Source: an uncultured Eubacteriales bacterium
Lineage (GTDB): Bacteria > Bacillota > Clostridia > Oscillospirales > Oscillospiraceae
Reading direction: 5' to 3'
DNA: 64,000 bases
Assembly (NCBI GenBank): GCA_902475855.1
Contig: CABSBF010000006.1
Span: 1-64,000, forward strand
Shown: one piece after another, positions 7,606 to 16,446 of the stretch
How positions within the stretch are numbered: the stretch's first letter is position 1
How the letters are laid out: each line of letters begins with the position of its first letter
Notes under the pieces: model-generated
The model's database searches: none
What the model saw: only the letters and a program-made list of their open reading frames with translations
What the model was told of the DNA's origin: nothing
Made by a program: the position numbers and the translations under genes

Positions 7606-8451
7606 TCAGGTCATTATAGCACCGGGGGCAGAAAAATCCAACAGAATTTTCCCACGGTAGGCAGAGGGAGACATTCCATGCTGCCGGGTAAAGACCTTGG
7701 TAAAGTACAGCGCGTCCGGGTAGCCCGCAGAGCGGGCAATCTCGGAAATGTGCAGGCCGGTGCTTTCCAGAAGCTGGCGGGCGCAGCTCAGGCGGCGGCT
7801 GCGCAGGTAAGCCGCGGGGGAACAGCCGAAGCAGTCCATAAAGCGGCGGTAAAGCCAGCTCCGGCTCACGCCGGCATGGGCTGCAATGTCGTCTATCGTG
7901 ATCTGATCGGCGTAGTTGTTCTCGATAAATTCCGCCGCGCGGGCGGCGGGGTCGGCGCTCTCTTGGGGATGCGCGTCCGATTCGATCAGGCGGCCAAGCA
8001 GAAGATAGGCATAGCCGAGCATCTGCGTGCGGCTTTTGAGATCGCTGCCGCGTGCGGCATAGATGGCGGCGACATACTGCTGAAAGGCCTTGCCAAAGCC
8101 GATGGAGGCCACCGGCGTACTGCGCGTGAGGCCGGTGTGCGAAAGAAGAAGCGCCGCATCCGGCCCTGCAAAACCCAGCCAGTAGTATTCCCAGGGGTCG
8201 TCGCGGTCGGCGGTGTAGCTCAGAATGGTGTTTGGCCATGCCAGAAAGACCTGCCCGGCTTCTACCGGGAAGGAGCGCCCCTCGACGGTGTAGCTCCCGC
8301 GCCCGGAAACAACGTAGTGCAGAAGATAGTGGTCGCGGATGCCCGCGCCCCAGCGGTAGCCCGGCGTGCACTGCTGAAAGCCGACATTTTTAACGGTCAG
8401 CGGCAGGGGCGCCTGCTCGTCCTTGTAGGAATTTTTGAAATATTCCGCCAT
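7606..8451 (-). CDS. AraC-family transcriptional regulator
   Basis: A 281-residue AraC/XylS regulator. Residues 10-150 form a cupin-like sugar-sensing domain (HYLLHYVVSGRGSYTVEG), and residues 180-275 carry the double helix-turn-helix with the family signature near the end (ISEIARSAGYPDALYFTKVFTRQHGMSPSAYR). The start at 8451 has a GGAGGCG site; an extension to 8535 would run back through the promoter. It is divergent from galKTE across a 140-bp promoter region, so activation of the galactose genes is the simplest guess. It could equally control the ABC exporter that follows 29 bases downstream. A TATAAT lies at about 8470-8475 on the minus strand. Confidence 0.88.
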   Translation of the reverse strand: MAEYFKNSYKDEQAPLPLTVKNVGFQQCTPGYRWGAGIRDHYLLHYVVSGRGSYTVEGRSFPVEAGQVFLAWPNTILSYTADRDDPWEYYWLGFAGPDAALLLSHTGLTRSTPVASIGFGKAFQQYVAAIYAARGSDLKSRTQMLGYAYLLLGRLIESDAHPQESADPAARAAEFIENNYADQITIDDIAAHAGVSRSWLYRRFMDCFGCSPAAYLRSRRLSCARQLLESTGLHISEIARSAGYPDALYFTKVFTRQHGMSPSAYRGKILLDFSAPGAIMT

Positions 8452-8520
8452 GAAATCGCCTCCAGTGAAAATTATAGCATAGGAAGCAACAAATTTCCAT
8501 AGAAACAAGCGAAAAATCCA

Positions 8521-8548
8521 TTGCTTTAGCAACATAATTACCTACAAT
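8521..8548 (+). promoter_or_regulatory. Probable galKTE promoter
   Basis: TTGCTT, 16-bp spacer, TACAAT, about 26 bases before the galK ribosome binding site and inside the divergent region shared with the AraC gene. The match is moderate, as expected for an activator-dependent promoter. Confidence 0.5.
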
Positions 8549-8591
8549 AGAAGTAGTAGAGAACGAAATTTTCCGGAGAGGTGAAGCAACT

Positions 8592-9770
8592 GTGTACGAA
8601 ACAATCAGACGGAAATTCACGCAATGCTTTGAGAAAGTGCCCCGGCACTTCTTTTCCGCGCCCGGCCGGACGGAGCTGGGCGGCAACCACACCGATCATC
8701 AGCATGGGCTCGTGCTGGCCGGTGCGGTGAATCTTGATACCAGGGCGGCGGTCGCCGTCAACGGCTCCGGGCAGATTCGCGTGCAGTCCGAGGGCTATCC
8801 CCTGTGCGTCGTGCCGCTGGAGAAGCTCGCGCCGCAGACGGAGGAAACGGGCACGACGGCAGCGCTGGTGCGCGGCGTGGCCGCGCGGGTGGCCGCACTG
8901 GGCGGAACGCCCTGCGGCTTCGACGCCTATGTGGAGTCCGACGTTCTGCCGGGCAGCGGGCTTTCCTCCTCGGCCGCTTTTGAGGTGCTGATGGCGGCGA
9001 TCTGCAATCGTCTGTTTCTGGACGGAAAGCTCAGTCCCGTGCAGCTTGCGCAGACCGGGCAGTATGCGGAAAACGTCTACTTCGGCAAGCCCTGCGGCCT
9101 GATGGATCAGACCGCCAGCGCCGTCGGCGGCATCATCGCCATCGACTTTGCAGACCCCGCCGCGCCGGTGGTCACGCCGGTTCCTTTTGACTTTGCGGCC
9201 TGCGGCCATGCGCTGTGCATCATCGACTCCGGCGCCGGTCACGCCGATCTGACTGCGGAGTACGCAGCCATTCCGGCGGAACTGAAAACGGTCTGCGAAT
9301 TCTTCGGCAAAGAGTACCTGCGCGACGTTTCCGAGGATGCCTTCTACCGGGCGCTGCCGGAGCTGCGCCGATCCGTGGGCGACCGCGCCGTTCTGCGTGC
9401 CATCCATGTGTTTGAGGACAACCGCCGCGTGCGCCGTCAGGTGAGGGCCTTGCAGGAAAACCGGTTTGAGGACTTTTTGCACGAGGTCCGGGCCTCCGGC
9501 GCGTCCTCGTGGCAGTATTTGCAGAACGTAATCCCCACAGATGCAGTGCGCGGGCAGGCGCTGGCCTTTGCCCTGTCGCAGGCGGAGCGTCTTCTGGAGG
9601 GACGCGGTGCCTGCCGCGTCCACGGCGGCGGCTTTGCCGGAACGATTCAGGCCTATGTCCCGATGGAGCTGCTCCCGCGCTTCCGTGAGGGCATGGAAGC
9701 CGTGCTGGGCAAGGGAAGCTGCCATGTGCTCTCCATCCGGCAGGAGGGCTGCATGGAGGTGCGCCTATGA
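8592..9770 (+). CDS. galK: Galactokinase
   Basis: A 392-residue GHMP-family galactokinase that phosphorylates alpha-D-galactose at C1 with ATP, the first step of the Leloir pathway. The N-terminal galactokinase signature is present in variant form (PGRTELGGNHTDHQHG, where most have GRxNLIGEHTDY). The ATP-binding GHMP motif is PGSGLSSSAAFE near 119, and a C-terminal glycine-rich motif is HGGGFAGTIQAY. The start is a GTG at 8592 with a GAGAGGTG site. It overlaps galT by four bases (ATGA), so translation is coupled. Expression probably depends on the divergent AraC regulator. Confidence 0.93.
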   Translation: MYETIRRKFTQCFEKVPRHFFSAPGRTELGGNHTDHQHGLVLAGAVNLDTRAAVAVNGSGQIRVQSEGYPLCVVPLEKLAPQTEETGTTAALVRGVAARVAALGGTPCGFDAYVESDVLPGSGLSSSAAFEVLMAAICNRLFLDGKLSPVQLAQTGQYAENVYFGKPCGLMDQTASAVGGIIAIDFADPAAPVVTPVPFDFAACGHALCIIDSGAGHADLTAEYAAIPAELKTVCEFFGKEYLRDVSEDAFYRALPELRRSVGDRAVLRAIHVFEDNRRVRRQVRALQENRFEDFLHEVRASGASSWQYLQNVIPTDAVRGQALAFALSQAERLLEGRGACRVHGGGFAGTIQAYVPMELLPRFREGMEAVLGKGSCHVLSIRQEGCMEVRL

Positions 9771-11248
9771 ACGGTGCCTATCTTGACGCGCTGGTGCGCT
9801 ACGGCATCGGCTGCGGACTGATCGAACAGGCGGACGCCTGCTATGTGAAAAACCGTCTGCTGGAAATTCTGCGGCTGGACGAAGCGCCCGCGGAGGGAGA
9901 AATCCGCGCAGAGCTGCCGGAACTGCTGGCTGCCCTGACGGACGACGCCGTCCGGCGCGGGCTGATTGGCGGCAGCGTGACCGAGCGAGATCTGTTCGAT
10001 ACCAAGCTCATGGGTGCGCTGACGCCCTATCCCCACGAGGTGCGCACGGAATTTGCGCAGCGCTATGCCGTTTCGCCGGAAGCCGCGACGGACTGGTTCT
10101 ACCGTTTCTCGCAGAACACGAATTACATCCGCCGCGACCGCATCGCAAGGGACGTCAAGTGGAAGTACGCCTCGCCCTACGGTGCGCTGGACATCACGAT
10201 CAATCTTTCCAAGCCCGAAAAGGACCCGCGCGACATTGCAGCGGCCAGGGCTGCGCCGCAGTCGGGCTATCCGCGCTGCCTGCTCTGCGCCGAAAACGAG
10301 GGTTACGCCGGGCGCGGTAATCATCCAGCGCGGCAGAATCACAGAATTCTGCCTCTAACGCTGGACGGAAGCCGATGGTACTTGCAGTATTCACCCTATG
10401 TATATTATAATGAACACTGTATTGCGCTGAACGCGCAGCACCGGCCCATGCACATCGACGGCGTGACGTTCCGGCGGCTGCTGGATTTCGTCACGATTTT
10501 CCCGCACTACTTCATCGGCTCGAACGCCGACCTGCCCATTGTGGGCGGCTCCATCCTGAGCCACGACCACTTTCAGGGCGGGCGTTACCGCTTTGCGATG
10601 GAGGAGGCGCCGGTGGAGCGGGAGGTGCGGTTTGCGGATTTTCCGGCGGTGCGTGCGGGGGTCGTGCGCTGGCCGATGTCAGTCATTCGCCTGACGAGCG
10701 CCGACCGTGGGCAGCTCCTTGCGCTGGCAGAGCGGATTCTGGCGCACTGGCGCGGATATTCCGACCCGGCGGCGGGTATTTTCGCGGAAACGGACGGTGT
10801 GCCGCACAACACAATCACGCCCATTGCGCGGCGGAGCGGTGCGGACTACGAGCTTGATCTCGTGCTGCGCTGCAATATCACCACGCCTGAGCTGCCGCTG
10901 GGCGTCTTCCATCCGCATCCGGAGCTGCACCATATTAAAAAGGAGAACATCGGCCTGATCGAGGTCATGGGTCTTGCGGTACTGCCCGCTCGCCTGAAAA
11001 AGGAGCTGGAGGGCGTGCGCACGGCGATCCTGACGGGGGCGGACCTGCGGCAGGACGAAACGCTCGGCAAGCACGCCGATTGGGTGGACGAGCTCAGGCA
11101 GCGCCATGACTTTACGCCGGAAAACGCGGAGGAAATTCTCCGGCAGGAGGTCGGCGCAGTGTTCACGCGCGTTCTGGAGGACGCGGGTGTGTTCAAACGA
11201 GACGAGGCAGGGCAGCGGGCTTTCGACCGCTTCCTTGCTGCAATATAA
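9767..11248 (+). CDS. galT: UDP-glucose-hexose-1-phosphate uridylyltransferase (GalT type 2)
   Basis: A 493-residue GalT of the long Firmicute family 2, clearly longer than the roughly 350-residue E. coli type. It exchanges UMP between UDP-glucose and galactose-1-phosphate. Visible landmarks are CLLCAENEGYAGR, NEHCIAL, SHDHFQGGR with the family histidines near 263-270, and PHNTITPIAR. In the middle of the galK-galT-galE operon it overlaps galK by 4 bases and is followed 16 bases later by galE. Confidence 0.94.
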   Translation: MNGAYLDALVRYGIGCGLIEQADACYVKNRLLEILRLDEAPAEGEIRAELPELLAALTDDAVRRGLIGGSVTERDLFDTKLMGALTPYPHEVRTEFAQRYAVSPEAATDWFYRFSQNTNYIRRDRIARDVKWKYASPYGALDITINLSKPEKDPRDIAAARAAPQSGYPRCLLCAENEGYAGRGNHPARQNHRILPLTLDGSRWYLQYSPYVYYNEHCIALNAQHRPMHIDGVTFRRLLDFVTIFPHYFIGSNADLPIVGGSILSHDHFQGGRYRFAMEEAPVEREVRFADFPAVRAGVVRWPMSVIRLTSADRGQLLALAERILAHWRGYSDPAAGIFAETDGVPHNTITPIARRSGADYELDLVLRCNITTPELPLGVFHPHPELHHIKKENIGLIEVMGLAVLPARLKKELEGVRTAILTGADLRQDETLGKHADWVDELRQRHDFTPENAEEILRQEVGAVFTRVLEDAGVFKRDEAGQRAFDRFLAAI

Positions 11249-11264
11249 AAAGGAGGATATTCTG

Positions 11265-12266
11265 ATGAAGGTACTTGTCACCGGCGGCGCCGGGTTTATC
11301 GGCAGCCACACCTGTGTGGAGCTGCAAAAAGCAGGCCACGAGGTCGTGGTCGTGGACAATCTGTCCAACGCCAAGGCGGACGTGATCGAGAAAATTAAGA
11401 CCATCACTGGAGTTGCTCCTGTGTTCTATCAGGACGACGTGTGCGACAAGACGGCGCTGGAGAAGATCTTCCGTGCGCACCGCATCGACGCGGTCATCCA
11501 CTTTGCCGGCCTGAAGGCGGTGGGCGAGAGCTGCCGTATCCCGCTGGCCTACTACCGCAACAATCTGGACTCCACGCTGACGCTTCTGGAGGTCATGGCG
11601 GAATTCGGCTGTAAAAAGCTGGTCTTTTCCTCCTCCGCGACGGTGTACGGTCCGGAAAACCCCGTGCCCTATGTGGAAGCCATGCCGGCGCATATCGCCA
11701 CCAACCCCTATGGCTGGACGAAGATCATGATCGAACAGATTCTGCGCGACTACACGGCGGCGAACCCGGACTTCTCGGCGATGCTGCTGCGCTACTTCAA
11801 CCCCATCGGTGCGCATGAATCCGGTCTGCTCGGCGAGGATCCCAACGGCATCCCCAACAACCTGATGCCCTACATTGCCCGTGTCGCCGCCGGGAAGCTG
11901 GAGAAGCTGACCGTGTTCGGCGACGACTATCCCACCCCGGACGGCACCGGCCAGCGCGACTATCTGCACGTGGTCGATCTTGCCAAGGGCCACCTCAAGG
12001 CGCTGGAGTATGCCGAAGCGCACACGGGCGCGGAGGCGTTCAACCTCGGCACCGGGCGCGCGGTGAGCGTGCTGGAGCTGGTGCATACCTTTGAAAAGGT
12101 CAACGGCGTCAAGGTCAACCATGTGATCGGCCCGCGCCGCGACGGTGATCTGGCCAGGTGCTGGGCGGACACCGCGAAGGCAAAGAATGTGCTCGGCTGG
12201 ACGGCGGAAAAGACCGTCGAGGATATGTGCCGCGACACATGGAACTTTGTGAAGAAACAGCAGTAA
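11265..12266 (+). CDS. galE: UDP-glucose 4-epimerase
   Basis: A 333-residue short-chain dehydrogenase/reductase family epimerase that interconverts UDP-galactose and UDP-glucose. The NAD-binding glycine motif GGAGFIGS is at 7-14, the catalytic serine region is SSSATVYG, and the YxxxK motif is YGWTKIMIEQ near 148-152. The ATG at 11265 has an AAAGGAGG site; a longer frame runs into galT and is rejected. It ends the gal operon before a GC-rich hairpin and supplies UDP-galactose for surface polymers as well as galactose use. Confidence 0.96.
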   Translation: MKVLVTGGAGFIGSHTCVELQKAGHEVVVVDNLSNAKADVIEKIKTITGVAPVFYQDDVCDKTALEKIFRAHRIDAVIHFAGLKAVGESCRIPLAYYRNNLDSTLTLLEVMAEFGCKKLVFSSSATVYGPENPVPYVEAMPAHIATNPYGWTKIMIEQILRDYTAANPDFSAMLLRYFNPIGAHESGLLGEDPNGIPNNLMPYIARVAAGKLEKLTVFGDDYPTPDGTGQRDYLHVVDLAKGHLKALEYAEAHTGAEAFNLGTGRAVSVLELVHTFEKVNGVKVNHVIGPRRDGDLARCWADTAKAKNVLGWTAEKTVEDMCRDTWNFVKKQQ

Positions 12267-12272
12267 AGAATC

Positions 12273-12302
12273 AGCGGCCCGCCGGAACCCCGGCGGGCCG
12301 CT
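12273..12302 (+). terminator. GC-rich hairpin after galE
   Basis: Perfect 13-bp stem (AGCGGCCCGCCGG and complement) with a 4-nt loop, seven bases after the galE stop codon. There is no clear T run, so termination may be partial. Confidence 0.6.
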
Positions 12303-12316
12303 GCGCTTGATCTGTT

Positions 12317-12467
12317 AAAAAGCTTGAAAAGCTTTTTATAGCGCCGAAGGTGCGTCAGATTCTGCATGAGACGGCGCAGCGTGCATTCGCACGATGCGAG
12401 TGTGCGCAGCACACGGGATTCCTGATTAAATATTTTAATCAGGAATCAGTATCAGATAAATCTGACG
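12317..12467. repeat. Palindrome-rich intergenic element of unknown nature
   Basis: About 150 non-coding bases with nested inverted repeats. These are AAAAAGCTT/AAGCTTTTT (12317-12337), a long-range 9-bp pair CGTCAGATT (12353-12361) with AATCTGACG (12459-12467), a hairpin with G-U pairs around 12380-12405, and a perfect 14-bp stem GATTCCTGATTAAA/TTTAATCAGGAATC (12417-12447). It lies between convergent galE and a lipoprotein gene. It could be a non-autonomous mobile element, a REP-like repeat or a structured RNA. No second copy was noticed in the window. Confidence 0.5.
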
Positions 12468-12476
12468 AGAGCTGCT

Positions 12477-13211
12477 TTAAGAATTGCTGTTCCCCTGTGT
12501 GTCGTAGAATCTGACCTCGCCGGTCGCGTCGTCGCAGGCATAGAGATAGCAGGCGTCTCCCGCATAGCAATATCCTCCGAGCAGGCGGCCGGTATGACGG
12601 AAGGGCACCTCGGCCAGCTCTTCCAGGGTGAGCACGAAGGAAGAGTACGTTCCGCCGCAGAAGCCTTGGGAGCCTTCGACAAAGGACCAACTGTCCGAAG
12701 CGTTTTCACGGGTCAATGTGACCTGTAAAATACCGTCCTCGGCGTCGGGCATGGGGCTGGTGGTGTGGTCATAGTCTGCATCATAAAAAATGACACAGGT
12801 CATATAGTGCGCATAATAGTCCTCCTCCGCCCAGCCCTTCACGGGCTTGCCGGACATCTGCTGCCGGTTATACGCATCGGTCAGGGCCGGCTCGAAGGCG
12901 GCTTTTTTGATCTCGTAGTGCTCCGGGCTGTCGCTTTCGATGATCTCTGCGGCGGTTTTCTGCGCCAGCTCTACTGCCGCGAGGAGGCTCTCTTCGGTGA
13001 AAGGATAGACCCTGATCGCATCCGGGTCGCGCCAGACCTGAAAATCCTTCGGAAGATTCAAGACCGTCGGAAACTCGGCATCGGATATGACGGAGCTGCC
13101 GACCTCGGACGTCGGAGGCGTGGACGCATCGTGCTGAGCGGAAGCGCAGGAGGAGAGCAGCAGCGCGGCGATCACACAGCAGAACAGGAGTATCAACGGT
13201 TGCTTTTTCAT
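12477..13211 (-). CDS. Lipoprotein of unknown function
   Basis: A 244-residue exported lipoprotein. A basic start (MKKQ), a hydrophobic stretch and the lipobox LLSSC near residue 22 give a type II signal sequence, so Lgt and LspA should lipidate it. The mature part has a Thr/Ser-rich linker (STPPTSEVGSS), then a mixed alpha/beta region with several cysteines and tyrosines and a C-terminal beta-rich part (YLYACDDATGEVRFYDTQG) that looks like a small repeat fold. I do not recognise the family. The start at 13211 has an AAAGGAGGG site, and it has its own promoter. No functional neighbour is evident. Confidence 0.75.
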   Translation of the reverse strand: MKKQPLILLFCCVIAALLLSSCASAQHDASTPPTSEVGSSVISDAEFPTVLNLPKDFQVWRDPDAIRVYPFTEESLLAAVELAQKTAAEIIESDSPEHYEIKKAAFEPALTDAYNRQQMSGKPVKGWAEEDYYAHYMTCVIFYDADYDHTTSPMPDAEDGILQVTLTRENASDSWSFVEGSQGFCGGTYSSFVLTLEELAEVPFRHTGRLLGGYCYAGDACYLYACDDATGEVRFYDTQGNSNS

Positions 13212-13257
13212 AAGAAATCCCTCCTTTTTATCGTGTTCTATCGGATTTGACATCTGT

Positions 13258-13286
13258 ATTGTAGCAGAAAACAATCATAAATGCAA
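13258..13286 (-). promoter_or_regulatory. Promoter of the lipoprotein gene
   Basis: Minus strand TTGCAT, 17-bp spacer, TACAAT, about 35 bases before the ribosome binding site. Confidence 0.75.
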
Positions 13287-13368
13287 ATACAAAAGATATC
13301 TAAAATGCAATATCTGCGCCATATAAATGACACCGTATTGTAACCTTCTGCCTGAACGCCAAAGAAAT

Positions 13369-13405
13369 CCGGCGGCTGCGATGATCTGCACATCGCAGCC
13401 GCCGG
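13369..13405 (-). terminator. Terminator after galM
   Basis: Perfect 15-bp stem (CCGGCGGCTGCGATG and complement) with a 7-nt loop, eight bases past the galM stop codon. On the minus strand it is followed by a short T-rich stretch. Confidence 0.75.
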
Positions 13406-13413
13406 GTGGCATA

Positions 13414-14319
13414 TCAGACGTTGCGGAAGCGGTATTCCGCGTATTTATGGAAATGCTCGCCCTTGCGCAGCAGGGTGGAGGGGAATTCCGGGTGGTTGGG
13501 GCTGTCGGGGTAGAACTCAGGCTCCAGCGCGACGCCGGAATTCTTTTCCTTGAGGAACTCGCCGCTGTAGACCTGAAGTGCGGGGAAGTCCGTGTGCAGC
13601 TCCATCTCCACGCCGCCGGCGCTCACGCGGCAGGCGCACTCGCCGTCCAGCGGGAAGCAGTGGTCAACACAGCCCTCAATGGCCTTGCCCTGCGAGAAGT
13701 CCAGTAGTCCGGCGGCCTTTACGGGCGCGCCGCTGGGAATCAGACCTGCGTCAACGGGCAAAACGGTCGTTCCGTTGATCCAAAGCCGGGTGTCCAGCAC
13801 TGTGGGCGCACCGTCCAGATTGAAATACATATGCGTCGTGGGGGCAAAATAGGTATCGGCATCACAGTCGCCCTCAAAGTCGATACGCATTCGATCACCC
13901 GTAACCGTGTAGGTGACGGCGACGGTCAGATTGCCGGGGTAGCCGTTGTCGCCGTCCGGGGAGAACAGGCGGAAGCGCACGGCACTGTCGCCGCAGATCT
14001 CGGCGTCCCAGACGCGGCTGTCATAGCTGTTCTTGCCGCCGTGGAGCTGATTGTTTCCCTCGTTTGCGGGCAGCTCATAGGTCCTGCCGTTCAGCGTGAA
14101 ACGCGCACCGCCGATGCGGTTGGCATAGCGGCCGATGACGGCGCCGAAATAGGTGTCGCTGTCCAGATATTCCTGCGCCGTTTCATAGCGCAGCATGACC
14201 GGACGCCCGTCGAAACGGTAGTCGATCACCGTCGCGCCCAGCGTCATCACACGGACGGAAAGCCGCTCCGAGGAGATCGTATAGCTGTCATAACCGAAAA
14301 AATCTGATTTCTGAACCAT
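13414..14319 (-). CDS. galM: Aldose 1-epimerase (galactose mutarotase)
   Basis: A 301-residue GalM-type beta-sandwich epimerase. It interconverts the anomers of galactose so that galactokinase receives the alpha form. Landmarks are GAVIGRYANRIGGARFTLNG, NQLHGGKNSYDSRVW (a conserved substrate histidine), THMYFNLDG (catalytic histidine), VYSGEFLKEKNSGVALEPEF with the catalytic glutamate region, and SPNHPEFPSTLLRKGE at the end. It has a GGAGG site. It points leftward, away from the galKTE operon about 1.1 kb upstream, so it is a linked but separate unit. No promoter is obvious between it and the rny terminator. Confidence 0.93.
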   Translation of the reverse strand: MVQKSDFFGYDSYTISSERLSVRVMTLGATVIDYRFDGRPVMLRYETAQEYLDSDTYFGAVIGRYANRIGGARFTLNGRTYELPANEGNNQLHGGKNSYDSRVWDAEICGDSAVRFRLFSPDGDNGYPGNLTVAVTYTVTGDRMRIDFEGDCDADTYFAPTTHMYFNLDGAPTVLDTRLWINGTTVLPVDAGLIPSGAPVKAAGLLDFSQGKAIEGCVDHCFPLDGECACRVSAGGVEMELHTDFPALQVYSGEFLKEKNSGVALEPEFYPDSPNHPEFPSTLLRKGEHFHKYAEYRFRNV

Positions 14320-14340
14320 GGAAGTTCCTCCGTTTTCTGA

Positions 14341-14377
14341 AATAAAAGGGCTCCGGCGCGTTCCGGCACCGGAGCCC
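14341..14377 (-). terminator. Rho-independent terminator of rny
   Basis: On the minus strand a GC-rich stem (GGGCTCCGG/CCGGAGCCC plus inner pairs) is followed by TTTTATT, seven bases after the rny stop codon. Confidence 0.85.
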
Positions 14378-14383
14378 TGAGGA

Positions 14384-15934
14384 TTACTTTGCGTATTCCG
14401 TCGCCTTGGTTTCGCGGATGACGTTGATCTTGATCTGACCGGGATATTCCAGCTCGGACTCGATCTTCTTGGCGATCGCGCGGGCCAGCAGCGTCATGTT
14501 GTCCTCGGAGACCTCCTCGGGCTTGACCATGATGCGGACCTCGCGGCCGGCCTGAATTGCAAAGGACTTTTCGACACCGGGGTAAGTGCCGGTCAGCTCT
14601 TCCAGCTTCTCCAGACGGCGGATATAGTTTTCCACATTCTCGCGGCGCGCGCCGGGACGGGCGGCAGAGATGGCATCGGCCGCCTGTACGAGGCAGGCGA
14701 TAACCGTGCGCGGCTCCACGTCGTTATGGTGCGCTTCGATCGCGTGGATGACGTCGGGGGATTCATTGTACTTCCGCGCCAGCTCGACGCCGAGCTGCAC
14801 GTGGCTGCCTTCCATTTCGTGGTCGACGGATTTGCCGAGGTCATGCAGCAGACCTGCGCGCTTGGCAAGCGCCACATCCACACCCAGCTCGCTGGCAAGC
14901 AGGCCGGAGATGTGGGCAACCTCAATGGAGTGGTTCAGAACGTTCTGACCGTAGGAGGTGCGGAACTTCTGGCGGCCGAGGAGTTTGATGAGTTCCGGAT
15001 GCAGGTTGTTCACGCCGGTTTCAAACGCGGCGCGCTCGCCCTCCTGCTTGATGACGCGGTCAACTTCCTTACGCGCCTTTTCCACCAGATCCTCGATGCG
15101 GGTCGGATGGATGCGGCCGTCAGCAATCAGCTTCTCCAGTGCCAGGCGCGCGACCTCACGGCGCACAGGATCAAAGGAGGAGACGGTGATGGCCTCCGGC
15201 GTGTCGTCGATGATCAGATCGACGCCGGTAATGGATTCCAGCGTGCGGATGTTGCGGCCCTCGCGGCCGATGATGCGGCCCTTCATCTCGTCGTTGGGCA
15301 GCGGCACCACGGACACGGTTGCCTCGGCGGAGTGGTCGGCGGCGCAGCGCTGAATGGCGATGGAGATGATCTCGCGCGCCATCTGCTCGGCGTTTTCCTT
15401 GAGATCCGATTCGATCTCGCGGATCTTGACGGCGGAGTCGTGGCGGCATTCGTTTTCAAGGTTCTGCAGGAGCTGCGCTTTTGCGTCCTCCTGTGTCAGG
15501 CCGGAGATCTTTTCCAGAACTTCGAGCTGACTCTTCTTGATGAGGTTGACCTCATCCTGCGTGGCGACGACGGCAGCCTGACGCTTGCGCAGGTCGTCCT
15601 CCTTGCGCTCAAAGGTGTCGAGTTTCTTGTCCAGCGATTCTTCCTTCTGCTGCAAGCGGCGCTCCTGCTTTTGCAGGTCGGCTCGACGTTCTTTGACTTC
15701 TTTTTCGTATTCTGTGCGGGATTTATGGATCTCTTCCTTGGCTTCGACGAGCATCTCGCGCTTCTTGTTCTCGCCGCCCTTGATGGCTTCGTTGATGATG
15801 CGTGTCGCTTCCGTTTCCGCGCTGCCGATCTCGCGCTCGGCAACCTTCTTGCGGTAGGCAACGCCGACCAGGAAGAAAATAACTGCTACTGCTAAAACTC
15901 CTGCGATAATGAGGAGAATATAGTACCATTCCAT
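14384..15934 (-). CDS. rny: Ribonuclease Y
   Basis: A 516-residue RNase Y, the membrane-tethered endoribonuclease that starts mRNA decay in Firmicutes. An N-terminal transmembrane helix (about 4-25) is followed by a long coiled coil (30-190), a KH domain (about 205-270, with [15 protein letters not shown]) and an HD domain (about 330-430, with [12 protein letters not shown] as the metal site and HHNDVEPRT). Length matches the family (about 520). It has its own promoter and terminator. RNase J is also encoded in this window, so both major Gram-positive initiating nucleases are present. Confidence 0.96.
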   Translation of the reverse strand: MEWYYILLIIAGVLAVAVIFFLVGVAYRKKVAEREIGSAETEATRIINEAIKGGENKKREMLVEAKEEIHKSRTEYEKEVKERRADLQKQERRLQQKEESLDKKLDTFERKEDDLRKRQAAVVATQDEVNLIKKSQLEVLEKISGLTQEDAKAQLLQNLENECRHDSAVKIREIESDLKENAEQMAREIISIAIQRCAADHSAEATVSVVPLPNDEMKGRIIGREGRNIRTLESITGVDLIIDDTPEAITVSSFDPVRREVARLALEKLIADGRIHPTRIEDLVEKARKEVDRVIKQEGERAAFETGVNNLHPELIKLLGRQKFRTSYGQNVLNHSIEVAHISGLLASELGVDVALAKRAGLLHDLGKSVDHEMEGSHVQLGVELARKYNESPDVIHAIEAHHNDVEPRTVIACLVQAADAISAARPGARRENVENYIRRLEKLEELTGTYPGVEKSFAIQAGREVRIMVKPEEVSEDNMTLLARAIAKKIESELEYPGQIKINVIRETKATEYAK

Positions 15935-16054
15935 ATCCGTGAATACACCTCCTGTTCTTCAGTATTGGGGAATGGGACGCACCGGCGCCCCAAGATAAAG
16001 CAACGCCTGCGGCCACCACCCCCTGCGGCAGCAGGACAAACTAATCCACCGTTT

Positions 16055-16083
16055 ATTCTACCTGCAAGGAGGCTGGTTGTCAA
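16055..16083 (-). promoter_or_regulatory. Promoter of rny
   Basis: Minus strand TTGACA, 17-bp spacer, TAGAAT. It leaves a GC-rich leader of roughly 110 bases before rny with several short inverted repeats (for example near 15985-16030). Confidence 0.8.
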
Positions 16084-16147
16084 GGGAATATCGCGGATTT
16101 TTGTCGCTCTGCCGCGCACGCGCGGGCAAAAGTGCCGCTGCGGATTC

Positions 16148-16176
16148 TTGACAAGCAGAAAAGAATCGTCTATACT
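16148..16176 (+). promoter_or_regulatory. Strong promoter of the small acidic protein gene
   Basis: TTGACA, 17-bp spacer, TATACT; near-consensus and only about 20 bases before an AAAGGAGG site. Confidence 0.85.
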
Positions 16177-16210
16177 GAATTCAGAAACCATTCCGAAAGG
16201 AGGCACGCAT

Positions 16211-16411
16211 ATGTCCTTACGCGATGAGTGGAAGAAAACCGGGAAAGACCTCGGCCACGCTTTCCAGGGACTGGGAAAGTCCATTGTCCGTTCCGTCAAG
16301 GCGGGCGTAGACAAAGCGGACGATTGGGCGAATAATGATGTCGCTCCTGCGTCCGAAACGTCGGAATCCGAGGAGCCCAAGCAGGCGGAGCCGGTGGATA
16401 AGCCGGAATAA
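16211..16411 (+). CDS. Small hypothetical protein with acidic tail
   Basis: A 66-residue protein that I do not recognise. Residues 1-40 look like one amphipathic helix (LRDEWKKTGKDLGHAFQGLG... then VRSVKAGVDKADDW) and the last 20 residues are a Pro/Glu/Ser-rich acidic tail. There is no signal peptide. It has a near-consensus promoter, a strong AAAGGAGG site and a good terminator, so it is probably an abundantly expressed single-gene unit. The helix pattern recalls small stress or membrane-surface proteins, but this is only an impression. It converges on the ModE-like gene, sharing its terminator. Confidence 0.7.
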   Translation: MSLRDEWKKTGKDLGHAFQGLGKSIVRSVKAGVDKADDWANNDVAPASETSESEEPKQAEPVDKPE

Positions 16412-16412
16412 T

Positions 16413-16446
16413 AAAAAATGCAGACCGGTTTCGGCCTGCATTTTTT
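16413..16446. terminator. Bidirectional Rho-independent terminator
   Basis: AAAAAATGCAG ... CTGCATTTTTT with an inner ACCGG/GGC-type stem gives a terminator with a six-base U tract in both directions, between converging genes. Confidence 0.87.

Noticed and set aside
12353..12467. A tRNA or known riboswitch in the palindromic region after galE
   Set aside because: No acceptor stem with CCA, T-loop, or known aptamer core could be found; kept only as an unassigned element.
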